Positions 17,432 to 26,310 of a stretch of DNA of 64,000 nucleotides are shown piece by piece. The DNA comes from Vibrio tetraodonis (GTDB taxonomy: Bacteria; Pseudomonadota; Gammaproteobacteria; Enterobacterales; Vibrionaceae), in the NCBI RefSeq assembly GCF_003350295.1, contig NZ_QLYY01000005.1:62001-126000 (forward strand). The letters are read 5' to 3'. How positions within the stretch are numbered: position 1 is the stretch's first letter; each line of letters starts with the position of its first letter. Both the position numbers and the translations under genes were made by a program. The notes under the pieces were generated by a model. It had not been told where the DNA came from. It saw nothing but the letters and a program-made list of their open reading frames with translations, and searched no databases.

Positions 17432-18215
17432 GTTGTTTTTCCTTTGGTTCAAATAGTGGGGACAGTAATCCAGCCTTCATAGCCCTATGGACGTGAGACA
17501 TTAAGTCCTCTTGGCTGAGTTGATAAAGCTGTTCGATGTTGTTCAGATAGAAGTACGCTGGCTGCATAATGTCAATACGATAAGGTGTACGAAGAACAGT
17601 ATGAATATCAAATACTTCCCTTACCGGTTTCTCGTCATTCAGCGCATATACTGTTTCTCCGGGCGAGGATAGAATACCTCCACCATAGATTTTAAAATCT
17701 TCACCTTCCTTAACCAAGCCAAATTCAACAGTAAACCAGTAGAGCCTGGCTAGATAAACTCGTTCTTTGCTGTCAGCATCACGCCCCAATTCGCCATAGG
17801 TCTGAGTAAAACGAGCAAACTCTGGATTAGTCAACATCGCACAATGGCCAAATATTTCATGAAAGAAGTCAGGCTCCTGTAGATAGTCAAACTCTTCTCT
17901 TGAGCGTAAGAAAGTCGCTACGGGGAACTTTTTGTCTGCCAACAAAGCAAAAAAGCGATCAAAGTTTATTAGAGCCGGGACAGGTTCGACTGCCCATCCT
18001 GTCTCTCTTTGTAAAACACGATTGATTTCTGGCAATTGAGGGACTCTATCGACAGGTAAGTCCAACAACTCCAAACCACGTAAATATTCTTTACAGGCGC
18101 TATCATTTACCAGCGATAGTTGGCGTGAAACTAAGTCATGCCAAATCTGGTCTTCTTCTCGGCTCCAATCCACAAGCCCTTGATTATTAATAGGTTTAGA
18201 AACGTAATCACTCAT
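17424..18215 (-). CDS. phhA: Phenylalanine-4-hydroxylase
   Basis: This iron- and tetrahydropterin-dependent enzyme converts phenylalanine to tyrosine, the first step of phenylalanine breakdown. The 263-residue chain matches bacterial single-domain PhhA. The 2-His/1-Glu iron site is seen as HEIFGHCAML and the glutamate in WFTVEFGLV. The ATG at 18215 is used because the longer frame opens with a TTG at 18233. The operon is phhA-phhB. A near-perfect TyrR/PhhR box lies about 92-109 bases upstream, which suggests aromatic-amino-acid-responsive control. Confidence 0.96.
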   Translation of the reverse strand: MSDYVSKPINNQGLVDWSREEDQIWHDLVSRQLSLVNDSACKEYLRGLELLDLPVDRVPQLPEINRVLQRETGWAVEPVPALINFDRFFALLADKKFPVATFLRSREEFDYLQEPDFFHEIFGHCAMLTNPEFARFTQTYGELGRDADSKERVYLARLYWFTVEFGLVKEGEDFKIYGGGILSSPGETVYALNDEKPVREVFDIHTVLRTPYRIDIMQPAYFYLNNIEQLYQLSQEDLMSHVHRAMKAGLLSPLFEPKEKQHA

Positions 18216-18306
18216 GGCAACGCTCTTTAACAAGTCCTTTACATAAAGCCTATCGCCTGACTAAATCGGTGACAATCGACGCTCATAGATCCTCCAGATA
18301 GAGCCG

Positions 18307-18324
18307 TGTAACATTTTCTTTACA
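18307..18324 (-). promoter_or_regulatory. Putative TyrR/PhhR operator for phhAB
   Basis: TGTAACATTTTCTTTACA fits the TyrR consensus TGTAAA-N6-TTTACA with one mismatch. It lies in the divergent region between phhA (minus) and acetoacetyl-CoA synthetase (plus), 92 bases upstream of the phhA ATG, so it could serve either gene. Confidence 0.65.
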
Positions 18325-18443
18325 AACATAAACTTTCTTCTTAATTATCAATCATATGATCGATTGCTGTTTGTTTGACTTTAGACGCTTTTAACACAAA
18401 ACTTAGCCATGTTTGAAAGGAAACTACTTGAGACGAGGAAGTC

Positions 18444-20444
18444 ATGTCTATTCAAGATATCACCATACCTGCCCCTATCTGGGTACCCACTAGTCAGCGT
18501 ATAGAGGCATCCAACCTGCATCAGTTTATAAAGCACATCAACATGCAGGGTGAAGCTTTAGAGTCCTATTCTGACTTGCATCAATGGTCGATAGAAAATC
18601 CAAAGCAATTTTGGGCAAACCTATGGCAATTCTGCGATGTTATCGGCTTCAAAGGTGACTGCATTTATGGTGAAGGCGTGCCGAAATGGAACCAACTCTT
18701 GCCAAGCCGGGATACCATATGGTTTCCACAAGCCAGAATGAATTATGCTGAAAACCTGCTCGCTTACGCTTTTAAGGAGCCGAATAGCGTCGCCATATTA
18801 TTTAGTAACGAGCTGGGTGAGGAAACCGAAATCACTTGGCAACAACTGTGTGATAAAGTGTCTCTTGTGCAACAGTGGCTAAAACAATCTGGGGTCGGAT
18901 CTGGTGATGTGGTTGCAGGTTACTTACCTCATATGCCCGAAACCGTTATCGCTATGCTGGCTACAACCAGTCTTGGTGCTATTTGGACCTCAACTTCTCC
19001 AGACTTTGGCGTAGAAAGTGTCAAAGAACGTTTTGGTCAAGTGCAGCCAAAAGTGTTGTTTTGCTGCAATGGCTACAGCTTCAATGGAAAAGTCTTTCAT
19101 ATGAAAGATAAAAATACTCAGATTGCTGATAATATAACGAGTATCCAACATGTGTGCTGTATCAATTACCTGAAAGAAACCAATGATAACTATGTCGGAA
19201 ATGATCGAGTCATTGACTGGGAGTCTGTAGTTTGCAGCTTTATTCCGCAGCCTATCGAGTATCAGCGTATCGGGTTTAACGAACCTCTTTTCATTCTCTA
19301 CTCTTCGGGAACTACAGGAAAACCAAAGTGTATTGTTCACTCAGTTGGAGGAACAATATTAAACCATTTAAAAGAGCATCAACTACATTGCGATGTGCAG
19401 CCACGCGACCGGATATTTTATTACACCACCTGTGGCTGGATGATGTGGAATTGGCACGTCTCGGCATTAGCTAGCGGCGCAACCCTAGTTATATTTGATG
19501 GTAGTCCAATGTACCCATCTGAAAGTGCTCTTTGGGACATAGCTGAAAAATATAATGTTTCCTTGTTCGGAACTTCAGCCAAATATTTGGAAGCACTAGA
19601 AAAAGCTCAGTATTCACCTATTCAACAGCATAACTTGAGTCACCTTAAAACCTTATGCTCTACAGGATCAGTCTTGTATCCGAGTCAATTTGATTATGTA
19701 TACAAGCAAATAAAAACCGATCTACATTTAGCTTCTATTTCTGGCGGTACCGATATATGTGGCTGCTTTGTATTAGGAAATCCCATTTCGCCAGTATATC
19801 GCGGCGAATGCCAAGCACCAGCTCTTGCTTTGAATGTACAAGTATTTAATGAACAAGGCCAGACTGTTGTCAAACAGCGTGGTGAATTGGTTTGCCTAAA
19901 CAGTTTTCCCAATCAACCTATCGGTTTTTGGAAAGATAATGGCGAGCGTTACCATAACGCCTATTGGGACAAATATCCGAACGCCTGGCATCATGGTGAT
20001 GATGTCGAGAAAACAACCTGCGGTGGAATGATATTTTATGGTAGGAGTGACGCTACTCTCAACCCAGGAGGAGTGAGAATAGGAACGGCTGAAATCTATC
20101 AGCAAGTCAACCAACTTGCCAAGGTAAAAGATTCTATTGCTGTCGGTCGAGTCATAGATGGTGATGAAAAGGTGGTCTTATTCGTTCAATTAATTGGTAA
20201 CGTCGAACTTGATGAAGAGCTTATTGCAAACATCAAGTTACAGCTTAAGACCAAATGCTCGCCGAGACATGTTCCCGCTGAGATATATGCCATCAGCGAC
20301 ATCCCTAAAACCAAGTCAGGAAAGCTTGTCGAGCTGGCCGTAAAACAAGTACTGCATGGCAAAGAAGTCAAAAATAAAGGAGCAATAGCTAATCCTGAGG
20401 TGCTTGAAGAAATTGCGCAATACTCTATCCAAACGACGATATAG
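18444..20444 (+). CDS. aacS: Acetoacetyl-CoA synthetase (acetoacetate-CoA ligase)
   Basis: The 666-residue member of the acyl-adenylate-forming superfamily activates acetoacetate to acetoacetyl-CoA with ATP. Visible motifs are the phosphate-binding loop ILYSSGTTGKPKCIVHS (about residues 283-299), the WMMWNW region, SGGTDICGCF, and the C-terminal lysine in PKTKSGKLVE. TSPDFGVESVKERFGQVQPK is typical of this family rather than acetyl-CoA synthetase. GAGGAAG lies just before the ATG. The placement opposite phhAB fits, because phenylalanine/tyrosine breakdown ends in acetoacetate. Confidence 0.93.
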   Translation: MSIQDITIPAPIWVPTSQRIEASNLHQFIKHINMQGEALESYSDLHQWSIENPKQFWANLWQFCDVIGFKGDCIYGEGVPKWNQLLPSRDTIWFPQARMNYAENLLAYAFKEPNSVAILFSNELGEETEITWQQLCDKVSLVQQWLKQSGVGSGDVVAGYLPHMPETVIAMLATTSLGAIWTSTSPDFGVESVKERFGQVQPKVLFCCNGYSFNGKVFHMKDKNTQIADNITSIQHVCCINYLKETNDNYVGNDRVIDWESVVCSFIPQPIEYQRIGFNEPLFILYSSGTTGKPKCIVHSVGGTILNHLKEHQLHCDVQPRDRIFYYTTCGWMMWNWHVSALASGATLVIFDGSPMYPSESALWDIAEKYNVSLFGTSAKYLEALEKAQYSPIQQHNLSHLKTLCSTGSVLYPSQFDYVYKQIKTDLHLASISGGTDICGCFVLGNPISPVYRGECQAPALALNVQVFNEQGQTVVKQRGELVCLNSFPNQPIGFWKDNGERYHNAYWDKYPNAWHHGDDVEKTTCGGMIFYGRSDATLNPGGVRIGTAEIYQQVNQLAKVKDSIAVGRVIDGDEKVVLFVQLIGNVELDEELIANIKLQLKTKCSPRHVPAEIYAISDIPKTKSGKLVELAVKQVLHGKEVKNKGAIANPEVLEEIAQYSIQTTI

Positions 20445-20447
20445 CTC

Positions 20448-20477
20448 TAGAGCCCGAGTGAAACAACTCGGGCTCTA
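20448..20477 (+). terminator. Terminator of aacS
   Basis: The perfect 12-base-pair stem TAGAGCCCGAGT/ACTCGGGCTCTA has a six-base loop and is followed by AATCTTTT. It lies between convergent genes, so it may act both ways. Confidence 0.75.
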
Positions 20478-20494
20478 AATCTTTTCAATGGGAT

Positions 20495-21076
20495 TTATTT
20501 TTTTGCAATCGCCATTAATACTGTTGATTTGCCTCTCGGCGTCTCAATACTAAATGGGGTCGTTACTTCAACTTCATCAAAACCAACGCTACTCAGAACT
20601 TGTAAGACATGTGTCGGTGTCATCGCACCTGCTTCATTATGGTCAGAAAACCAATCCCAGTGGACGAAATACTTCCCTTTATCAAGTACGCTAAAGACAA
20701 TATCAGCCACATCTGAATAATTTGGTAAAAAGCTGCATACTGATGACGCGACGACCAAATCAAATTGATGGCGAAACGCAGGGTGCATAGCTACTAATCC
20801 GCGAGTTAAACTATCAACAACCGGTTCTACGTTATGGAGCTGCTTGCCATCCAGTTGTTCAATCATTGCTTCTGAACTGTCTAGTGCAACGATATCCTTC
20901 ACAAGTGGAGACAACTTTTGACTTAGCAAACCAGTACCACAACCAAAATCCAGAACTCTTAAATCTTGAATATCAACAATTTGTTGAAGAGATTCAAAGG
21001 CTTTATCCGCATACAATAATGCAGAAGGTTCATTATCCCAGGCTGCTGCGTATTCGTCCCAGCTCTTAGCCATCAT
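20495..21076 (-). CDS. Class I SAM-dependent methyltransferase
   Basis: The 193-residue methyltransferase has motif I LRVLDFGCGTGLLSQKL (about residues 38-54), an acidic motif II in IVALDSSEAMIEQL, and motif IV-like DLVVASSVCSFLP. It resembles small-molecule methyltransferases of the UbiE/Methyltransf_11 group. Its substrate cannot be read from the context: it is convergent with aacS and divergent from a LysR gene. Two ATG codons are adjacent (21076 and 21073), and GGGAG fits the second slightly better. Confidence 0.85.
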   Translation of the reverse strand: MMAKSWDEYAAAWDNEPSALLYADKAFESLQQIVDIQDLRVLDFGCGTGLLSQKLSPLVKDIVALDSSEAMIEQLDGKQLHNVEPVVDSLTRGLVAMHPAFRHQFDLVVASSVCSFLPNYSDVADIVFSVLDKGKYFVHWDWFSDHNEAGAMTPTHVLQVLSSVGFDEVEVTTPFSIETPRGKSTVLMAIAKK

Positions 21077-21224
21077 GATCTCCCTATAACTTCATTCAAT
21101 TTGGCGCTGAACAAGATTACCAAAACTACATTAAATTCATAGCTTTTCGCTTCATAAAACACATAAGATTTGTGTATCCTTGTAACATAGATATGCATAC
21201 TCACCAGAGAAGTGACGGATCAAG

Positions 21225-22103
21225 ATGAACCAATCTCAAATTGAAGCTTTTTGTATGGTCGCTGATACTGGTTCAGTTTCAGGCGCCGCCAGACAGCTAA
21301 ATTGCAATCGTACCAAGCTTAGTATGTCGATAAAAGCACTAGAGAAAGAGCTCCAAATTGAGCTATTTAACCGCACAGGTAATCATCTCACTTTATCTGA
21401 AGCTGGCAAGGCAATTTATAAAGATTGTCAGAGCCTATTGGTTACGCTATCGCGAATAAGACAAACTTGTGCTCAGGTCTCAGGAGAGTTTAATGCAGAG
21501 GTATGGATAGCAAGAGATGACTCACTTCCTGATAGCATGTGGCAAGAATTCTCACACAAACTCAATAATATGTTTCCTGCTACCTCCTTTAATATTGTGC
21601 TGGCATCGAGCGGAGATCTAACAAATTTAGTCGCCACTCAACAGGTCGACTTTGCATTTGGTGTCGACTACGAGAGAGTTGATGATCCTTTGATTAGCTA
21701 TCACCCATTAGGGAAGATTCGCCTAATGTCAGTATGTAAAGCTGATCACCAACTCAGTAAAATGCGTCGCGTATCAGACGAGCAATTACGCCACGCGATG
21801 CAAGCGGTCATGGTTTATCTCAATGAGAAAGATAACCCTGAACTTCAACCTTTTTCCCTGCGACACATAGGCTTTTCAAGCTTTGATAACATATTAAGCA
21901 CTATTTTAACTGAAGATGCTTGGGGCGTTCTGCCAGAACCACTTATACGTCATCATCTCCGTAAACAAGAGCTAGCGGTTATCAAGCATACCTACGGATT
22001 GACCCAAGAAGATTATTGTATGTTTACGGCTGCTGGTATGACTGAGCACCCTGGTATGTCATGGCTAGCTGATAGACTGAATGAATACTTATTTGATTTC
22101 TAG
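21225..22103 (+). CDS. LysR-family transcriptional regulator
   Basis: The 292-residue regulator has an N-terminal HTH (residues 4-62, FCMVADTGSVSGAARQLNCNRTKLSMSIKALE) and an effector domain (about 90-285). HTH positions usually occupied by Ser/Pro are Asn-Cys-Asn, a mild divergence. It is divergent from the methyltransferase, with about 150 bases between. A LysR gene next to the phhAB-aacS locus occurs in related Vibrio genomes as far as I recall, but the regulon is not readable here. Confidence 0.9.
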   Translation: MNQSQIEAFCMVADTGSVSGAARQLNCNRTKLSMSIKALEKELQIELFNRTGNHLTLSEAGKAIYKDCQSLLVTLSRIRQTCAQVSGEFNAEVWIARDDSLPDSMWQEFSHKLNNMFPATSFNIVLASSGDLTNLVATQQVDFAFGVDYERVDDPLISYHPLGKIRLMSVCKADHQLSKMRRVSDEQLRHAMQAVMVYLNEKDNPELQPFSLRHIGFSSFDNILSTILTEDAWGVLPEPLIRHHLRKQELAVIKHTYGLTQEDYCMFTAAGMTEHPGMSWLADRLNEYLFDF

Positions 22104-22347
22104 CCATTCTCCTCTTCCTAACAAAATAAGGCTTTTCTAGTGCCACATTCACCCACGATTGATGAAAAAATCACAAACCAGACAGTCATAGTCAAAAAAA
22201 TTGACACTATAACTTTGTTTTACATCATTGAATTTTATGACAAAAAATTATAAAGACCCATAATTGGTCGTTATTAATACAAATAACATTTGTAAAATCG
22301 GGTTTTAGTAAGAAGAATAAGAGAGTGAATATAACCGAGATCACTCT

Positions 22348-23241
22348 ATGTGTGCAAAAACAAGCTTGAACGAAAAACGCATTCTGATTTTTTCAGCGCT
22401 TTTAGCGTCAGGCTTTGCCGTGGGTGGACTCATTCTTGGGGTGCTTGTTGGCTCTCTTGTGATAGTGTTTGATGGCGTCTATTCTTCTGTCAGTTTGGTG
22501 CTAACTTTATTGTCGCTCGCGGTATCAAAATATATTCAAAATCCATCTCGCCAACATTTTCCATTCGGGAAAGCAGTACTAGAACCCGTTGTGATCGCTA
22601 TCAAAGGTAGCGTCATTCTCATCATAGTTAGCTACTCATTGTATTCTGCAATCATGGCTCTTTTTACTGGCGGCCGAGAAGTTGACGCATCCATTGCTAC
22701 CCTTTTCGGAATCGTTAACGTATTAGGGTGTGGGTACGCATGGTGGTATATAGCTCAAAAATCGAAACGCTTCTCTTCTGGCCTAATCACAGCAGAAGCT
22801 AAACAATGGCAAATGGACACATTGCTCAGCGTAGCGGTGACATTAGGTTTCATTTTTGCCTGGGCAATAACACTATCGCCCTTTGAGGGATATTCTGTTT
22901 ATGCTGATCCTGTAATGATGATCCTTATATCATTTTATTTCATTAAAGTACCCGCTGATATGCTAAAAGAAGCCATTCGAGAAATGCTTATGATGTCCCC
23001 CAGCACAGAGATTCTTGAGGTAGTTGATAAAGAGGTCTGCGCTTTAGACAAGCAATCCGTGCAACACATAGAACTCGACGCAGTAACTAAAGTAGGACGA
23101 GAGCTTAGAATAAGCGTGAACATCCATTCAAACGACAAACAACTTGCTGTTTCCGATATTAAAAGAACTCAGCGGATTTTAAAGCACAAGCTGTCTAAAC
23201 TGTCGCTTGACCTCAGGCTGAACTTGAATATTGCCAGCTAA
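22348..23241 (+). CDS. Cation diffusion facilitator family transporter
   Basis: The 297-residue protein has six TM segments in its first 210 residues and a cytoplasmic C-terminal domain (about 215-295), the CDF plan for divalent metal efflux. The TM2 motif is FDGVYSSVS and the TM5 motif is AEAKQWQMDTLLS, with Asp at expected metal-site positions. YADPVMMILIS in TM6 is also typical. The TM2 site lacks the usual His/Asp pair of ZitB/YiiP, so the metal is uncertain. It is a single gene with 244 noncoding bases before it. Confidence 0.87.
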   Translation: MCAKTSLNEKRILIFSALLASGFAVGGLILGVLVGSLVIVFDGVYSSVSLVLTLLSLAVSKYIQNPSRQHFPFGKAVLEPVVIAIKGSVILIIVSYSLYSAIMALFTGGREVDASIATLFGIVNVLGCGYAWWYIAQKSKRFSSGLITAEAKQWQMDTLLSVAVTLGFIFAWAITLSPFEGYSVYADPVMMILISFYFIKVPADMLKEAIREMLMMSPSTEILEVVDKEVCALDKQSVQHIELDAVTKVGRELRISVNIHSNDKQLAVSDIKRTQRILKHKLSKLSLDLRLNLNIAS

Positions 23242-23541
23242 TTCATTGCGAATTGTTTTAAATTGACTTTGTTCTGTACTCAATAGTTTCAAATTGAGAA
23301 TCAAAATAAACAGATCTTCAACACAGCATACGCAAGGAGCATCCGCTGTTTTTTCATTAAGTACGTGTTAAATGGGATGTAAATAGCTGATATTGATGAT
23401 TATTAAAGGGGGCTTGTTTCGATAGGCAAATAAGCGATTAATTTCCTATCAAATCATCTTGAAAGTGGTTCGAATTTTGCTCTTCTACTATTATTCATAA
23501 GCTAGTCAAGTAGTATCGACTGAAAAGCAAAGGGGAAACGT
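23242..23541. other. Noncoding gap of 300 bases
   Basis: The gap between the CDF gene and the response regulator is AT-rich, with no ORF, hairpin terminator or recognisable operator. The response-regulator ribosome site (AAAGGGGAAACGT before the ATG) lies at its right end. Confidence 0.6.
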
Positions 23542-24234
23542 ATGGCACGATTCGAACCAGACAAATTCACGATATTGGTTGTTGAAGACAATAACTTATC
23601 TCGAAAGGCATTAATTGGTATGCTCTTCAAGAGTGGTTACGAAAATATATTAAGTGCTCCAGACGGTCAAACAGCCATAGACAAGATAGAACACAATCAT
23701 GTCGACCTCGTTGTTACTGATATTAATATGCCACATATCAACGGGCTGCAACTTATAAAAGCCATTCGTACGGGGAGTACCCGTGCTGTGGCGGAAACTA
23801 GTATCATTGCCGTTACTTCCCTCTCAGATATTGAGACCATCTCTTCTTGTATGAGGCTAGAAGTCGATGCATTCTTACCCAAGCCGGTGACGGTAAAAGA
23901 TGCTAGAGAACAAATAGAGCAAGCGGTTACAGGCCATACAGAACTGTATCAACAACACCTCTACCACGAAATAGAAACAGACCTTGGTGGAGAGAACAAA
24001 CAAGATTCAGAACAGCCTCCAGCACAAAATACAGATCTTACAATGACACTCACCAGTCTCTATGATTTGCGCTCTGGTATGACACTGGTGCGTGACATTT
24101 TTGCTAGTAATGGTACTTGTCTCGTCAAAGCGGGCACTCAGCTCGATGGGCGTCTAGTTAAGCGGTTGTGTGAGTTAAACGAGATTATTGATGAGCAACC
24201 CATTCGAGTGGAGCTTGAAACTACAGATGCTTAG
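23542..24234 (+). CDS. Response regulator with a C-terminal domain like that flanking HD-GYP enzymes
   Basis: The 230-residue protein has an N-terminal receiver domain (residues 10-128). The acidic pocket is VVEDN, the phospho-acceptor Asp is in VVTDINMP (about residue 59), the Thr is in VTS and the Lys is in FLPKP. A Gln/Glu-rich linker leads to a 65-residue domain: LTSLYDLRSGMTLVRDIFAS, then GTCLVKAGTQLDGRLVKRLCEL. This sequence resembles the small domain that precedes HD-GYP phosphodiesterases, yet no HD-GYP domain follows. No cognate kinase gene is adjacent. Confidence 0.85.
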   Translation: MARFEPDKFTILVVEDNNLSRKALIGMLFKSGYENILSAPDGQTAIDKIEHNHVDLVVTDINMPHINGLQLIKAIRTGSTRAVAETSIIAVTSLSDIETISSCMRLEVDAFLPKPVTVKDAREQIEQAVTGHTELYQQHLYHEIETDLGGENKQDSEQPPAQNTDLTMTLTSLYDLRSGMTLVRDIFASNGTCLVKAGTQLDGRLVKRLCELNEIIDEQPIRVELETTDA

Positions 24235-24259
24235 TCATTTTACTCGAGGGTAAAGACAC

Positions 24260-24448
24260 CTAGTCCTTACCCTTATTTGACCTAGCCTTTTTACGTTGCT
24301 CACACAGTGCAATCACTTTTAGTTTCTCTTGCGCACTGTATGTATTCCATTCCAGAATTTCAACCAGAGTCCGATAGCAACCAAGACATATATCTTGTTC
24401 ATCGAGGCAACACATGCGAACACACGGTGACTCAGGTACTTTATTCAC
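24260..24448 (-). CDS. DUF1289 small cysteine-rich protein
   Basis: The 62-residue protein has the DUF1289 signature: SPCVRMCCLDEQDICLGCYR, with four conserved cysteines that may bind a metal, followed by an EI-W-Y region and a basic tail. The start is GTG, supported by AGGAAAGA upstream. Family function is unknown. It stands alone between the response regulator and the MscS-type channel. Confidence 0.85.
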   Translation of the reverse strand: MNKVPESPCVRMCCLDEQDICLGCYRTLVEILEWNTYSAQEKLKVIALCEQRKKARSNKGKD

Positions 24449-24541
24449 ACACTCTTTCCTCTCCTACATCCACTATAACGTTAGTGAGGGAAGACTCATC
24501 TGTCGAATAAATACATTTGAATAGGATACCTAGAGGCAGTA

Positions 24542-25396
24542 TTAACTCGTTACTTCACTTGAAGGCTTAAACGTTTCCTCATATAAGGCCATAAAGTCCT
24601 TCCTGATGTCTTGCTCAAGGTGGGTTGCTTTCTCCGTAGGACAAAAAAGCATGAAATGAACGACTTGTTCACCTGTCGGAGCACTGCTGATATGAATATG
24701 AGGTTCAGCCCCAGGCAAATCAACACCGGCATGTTTCTCAATCATGGAATTATAGCGAACGGCGACATCACTGAAATAATGACAATGCTCATCAATCTTA
24801 TTAACCATAATCGGCAACAAAGGATAAAGATTAACGAACTCAGCGACCACAATAGAAAAGTTATGATAAACATAGCGTTTCATGAAATTGAGATTTTTGA
24901 CTGGGTAGGTGAAAAACATGCTATTTGGCAGAGTCGCTGTCTTTCCTGTGTAATGATATTGACCATGGTGCAAGTCAATTTCTTGAATCACGGTTGCCAT
25001 CATGTTGTGTTCGATAACTTCACCACATAATTTGCCAACCTCAATCCAATCACCAATTCGAAAAGAGCGAGAACTAGCGCGCTGAATAGAGCCCGTGAAA
25101 CACAAAATTATCTCTTTTGATGCCACTACTATAGCAACAGCGATGGCTGTCACTGACAAGGCAAATTCATTGATCTCCGATTTCCATAATATGAACAAGA
25201 GGATGACAGTGACAGTAAAAGTCCCATTCTTCGTTCTCGACATCCAGCTACGCTGTTTTTCAGTGATAAACGCCACATCACCACGAATTTTCGATAGTAC
25301 AATTTTTCGAACAATCGTAATAAGCCCAATAATAAGCAGCGTAAAGATAAATTTATGAGTCAGTAGAAAGTCGATAACAAGATAAAAATGATTCAT
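24542..25396 (-). CDS. MscS-family mechanosensitive channel
   Basis: The 284-residue protein has TM segments at about residues 9-27, 55-70 and 75-97. The last continues into the pore-lining helix and the MscS beta domain (FRIGDWIEVGKLCGEVIEHNMMATVIQE, about 112-140). The GDWIEVG motif is the family hallmark. A cytoplasmic domain follows to the C-terminus. Channels of this group release solutes on osmotic downshift. It is small, close to E. coli MscS in size, and appears monocistronic. Confidence 0.88.
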   Translation of the reverse strand: MNHFYLVIDFLLTHKFIFTLLIIGLITIVRKIVLSKIRGDVAFITEKQRSWMSRTKNGTFTVTVILLFILWKSEINEFALSVTAIAVAIVVASKEIILCFTGSIQRASSRSFRIGDWIEVGKLCGEVIEHNMMATVIQEIDLHHGQYHYTGKTATLPNSMFFTYPVKNLNFMKRYVYHNFSIVVAEFVNLYPLLPIMVNKIDEHCHYFSDVAVRYNSMIEKHAGVDLPGAEPHIHISSAPTGEQVVHFMLFCPTEKATHLEQDIRKDFMALYEETFKPSSEVTS

Positions 25397-25519
25397 CCCC
25401 AGCCCCCCATCAAAGTAAATAACACTAGGGTAAACCCCAAGAAAATCTCACTTTATAGCAAGGGGCCGAGACTGCCAATATTTATTGGCTCACACAACTC
25501 AATCTTGGAACCACACTGA

Positions 25520-25987
25520 CTACTTAAAGCGCGCAGAGGTAATAAATTCGCCAAACGTTTCACACCAAACTATTACGGTATTATATTGAGACAAATCTAA
25601 TTCTTGAGGCAGGTTAAGAGCAAACCTATCAAATGTCTTAACATCTCCGACTTGTGCCATGCTGTGCTTTTGTTCATTAAAGTCCTTTTCTGTTTCAATG
25701 AACTTAGGGGATAAATAAAGCTTATAATCAGGACCCGGGGCTAGTTCACCAACAAAAGCAATTTGTTGGTCACTTATCGATACGGATCCTTCCCCCCAAT
25801 GTAGGAAATCACTGTCTTTGCGATCACGCTGAAAAGTCGCGGTATAAATGGCGTTGTTAGTCACCATTTCGACAGAGCTCATAGAGGGTGAATCAGGCTG
25901 GATAAGTATAGGTAAAGCATAAACCCCAAGCGCAAAACCCAAAACACCGCAAACTAAATGTGTAAACAGTAAACCAATTTTTTTCAT
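25520..25987 (-). CDS. DM13-domain exported or membrane-anchored protein
   Basis: The 155-residue protein has an N-terminal signal or anchor (residues 4-25) and a DM13 domain at about 50-155. Recognisable parts are GEGSVSI, GPDYKLYLSPKFI, and the C-terminal YNTVIVWCETFGEFITSARF with its single conserved Cys. DM13 domains are thought to bind haem or act in electron transfer in some proteins; that is a family-level idea, not shown here. The 540-base gap upstream holds the candidate sRNA. Confidence 0.85.
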   Translation of the reverse strand: MKKIGLLFTHLVCGVLGFALGVYALPILIQPDSPSMSSVEMVTNNAIYTATFQRDRKDSDFLHWGEGSVSISDQQIAFVGELAPGPDYKLYLSPKFIETEKDFNEQKHSMAQVGDVKTFDRFALNLPQELDLSQYNTVIVWCETFGEFITSARFK

Positions 25988-26310
25988 TCCAAAACCTATG
26001 GTGAATTTATCTGTGTCAGTAAAAAAACCGAGTGAACAATTAGATAATAGATACCCTATATAAATTTGCTCTCCAGCAAGTGGGGTTTTCCTACCAAAAT
26101 CACAATCCTAACAAAGCCAGATACTCATATCGATGCTTTCTTGCGGATTGTAAGTACATTGATTTAATCGCTTGTTTCCTACTTACTCTGATGAAATATG
26201 CATCTAGTTAATATAAAACCATGGACAAGGTTCACAAAATTGATTACGAAATCAAACACACTGGCGTTTTATGTTTGCAAATTGTTAACAGGCATCTAGC
26301 TTTATAACTG

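Noticed and set aside
24611..25358. Two plus-strand ORFs opposite the MscS-type gene
   Set aside because: Both are antisense to a gene with clear family motifs and have no similarity or start signals of their own.
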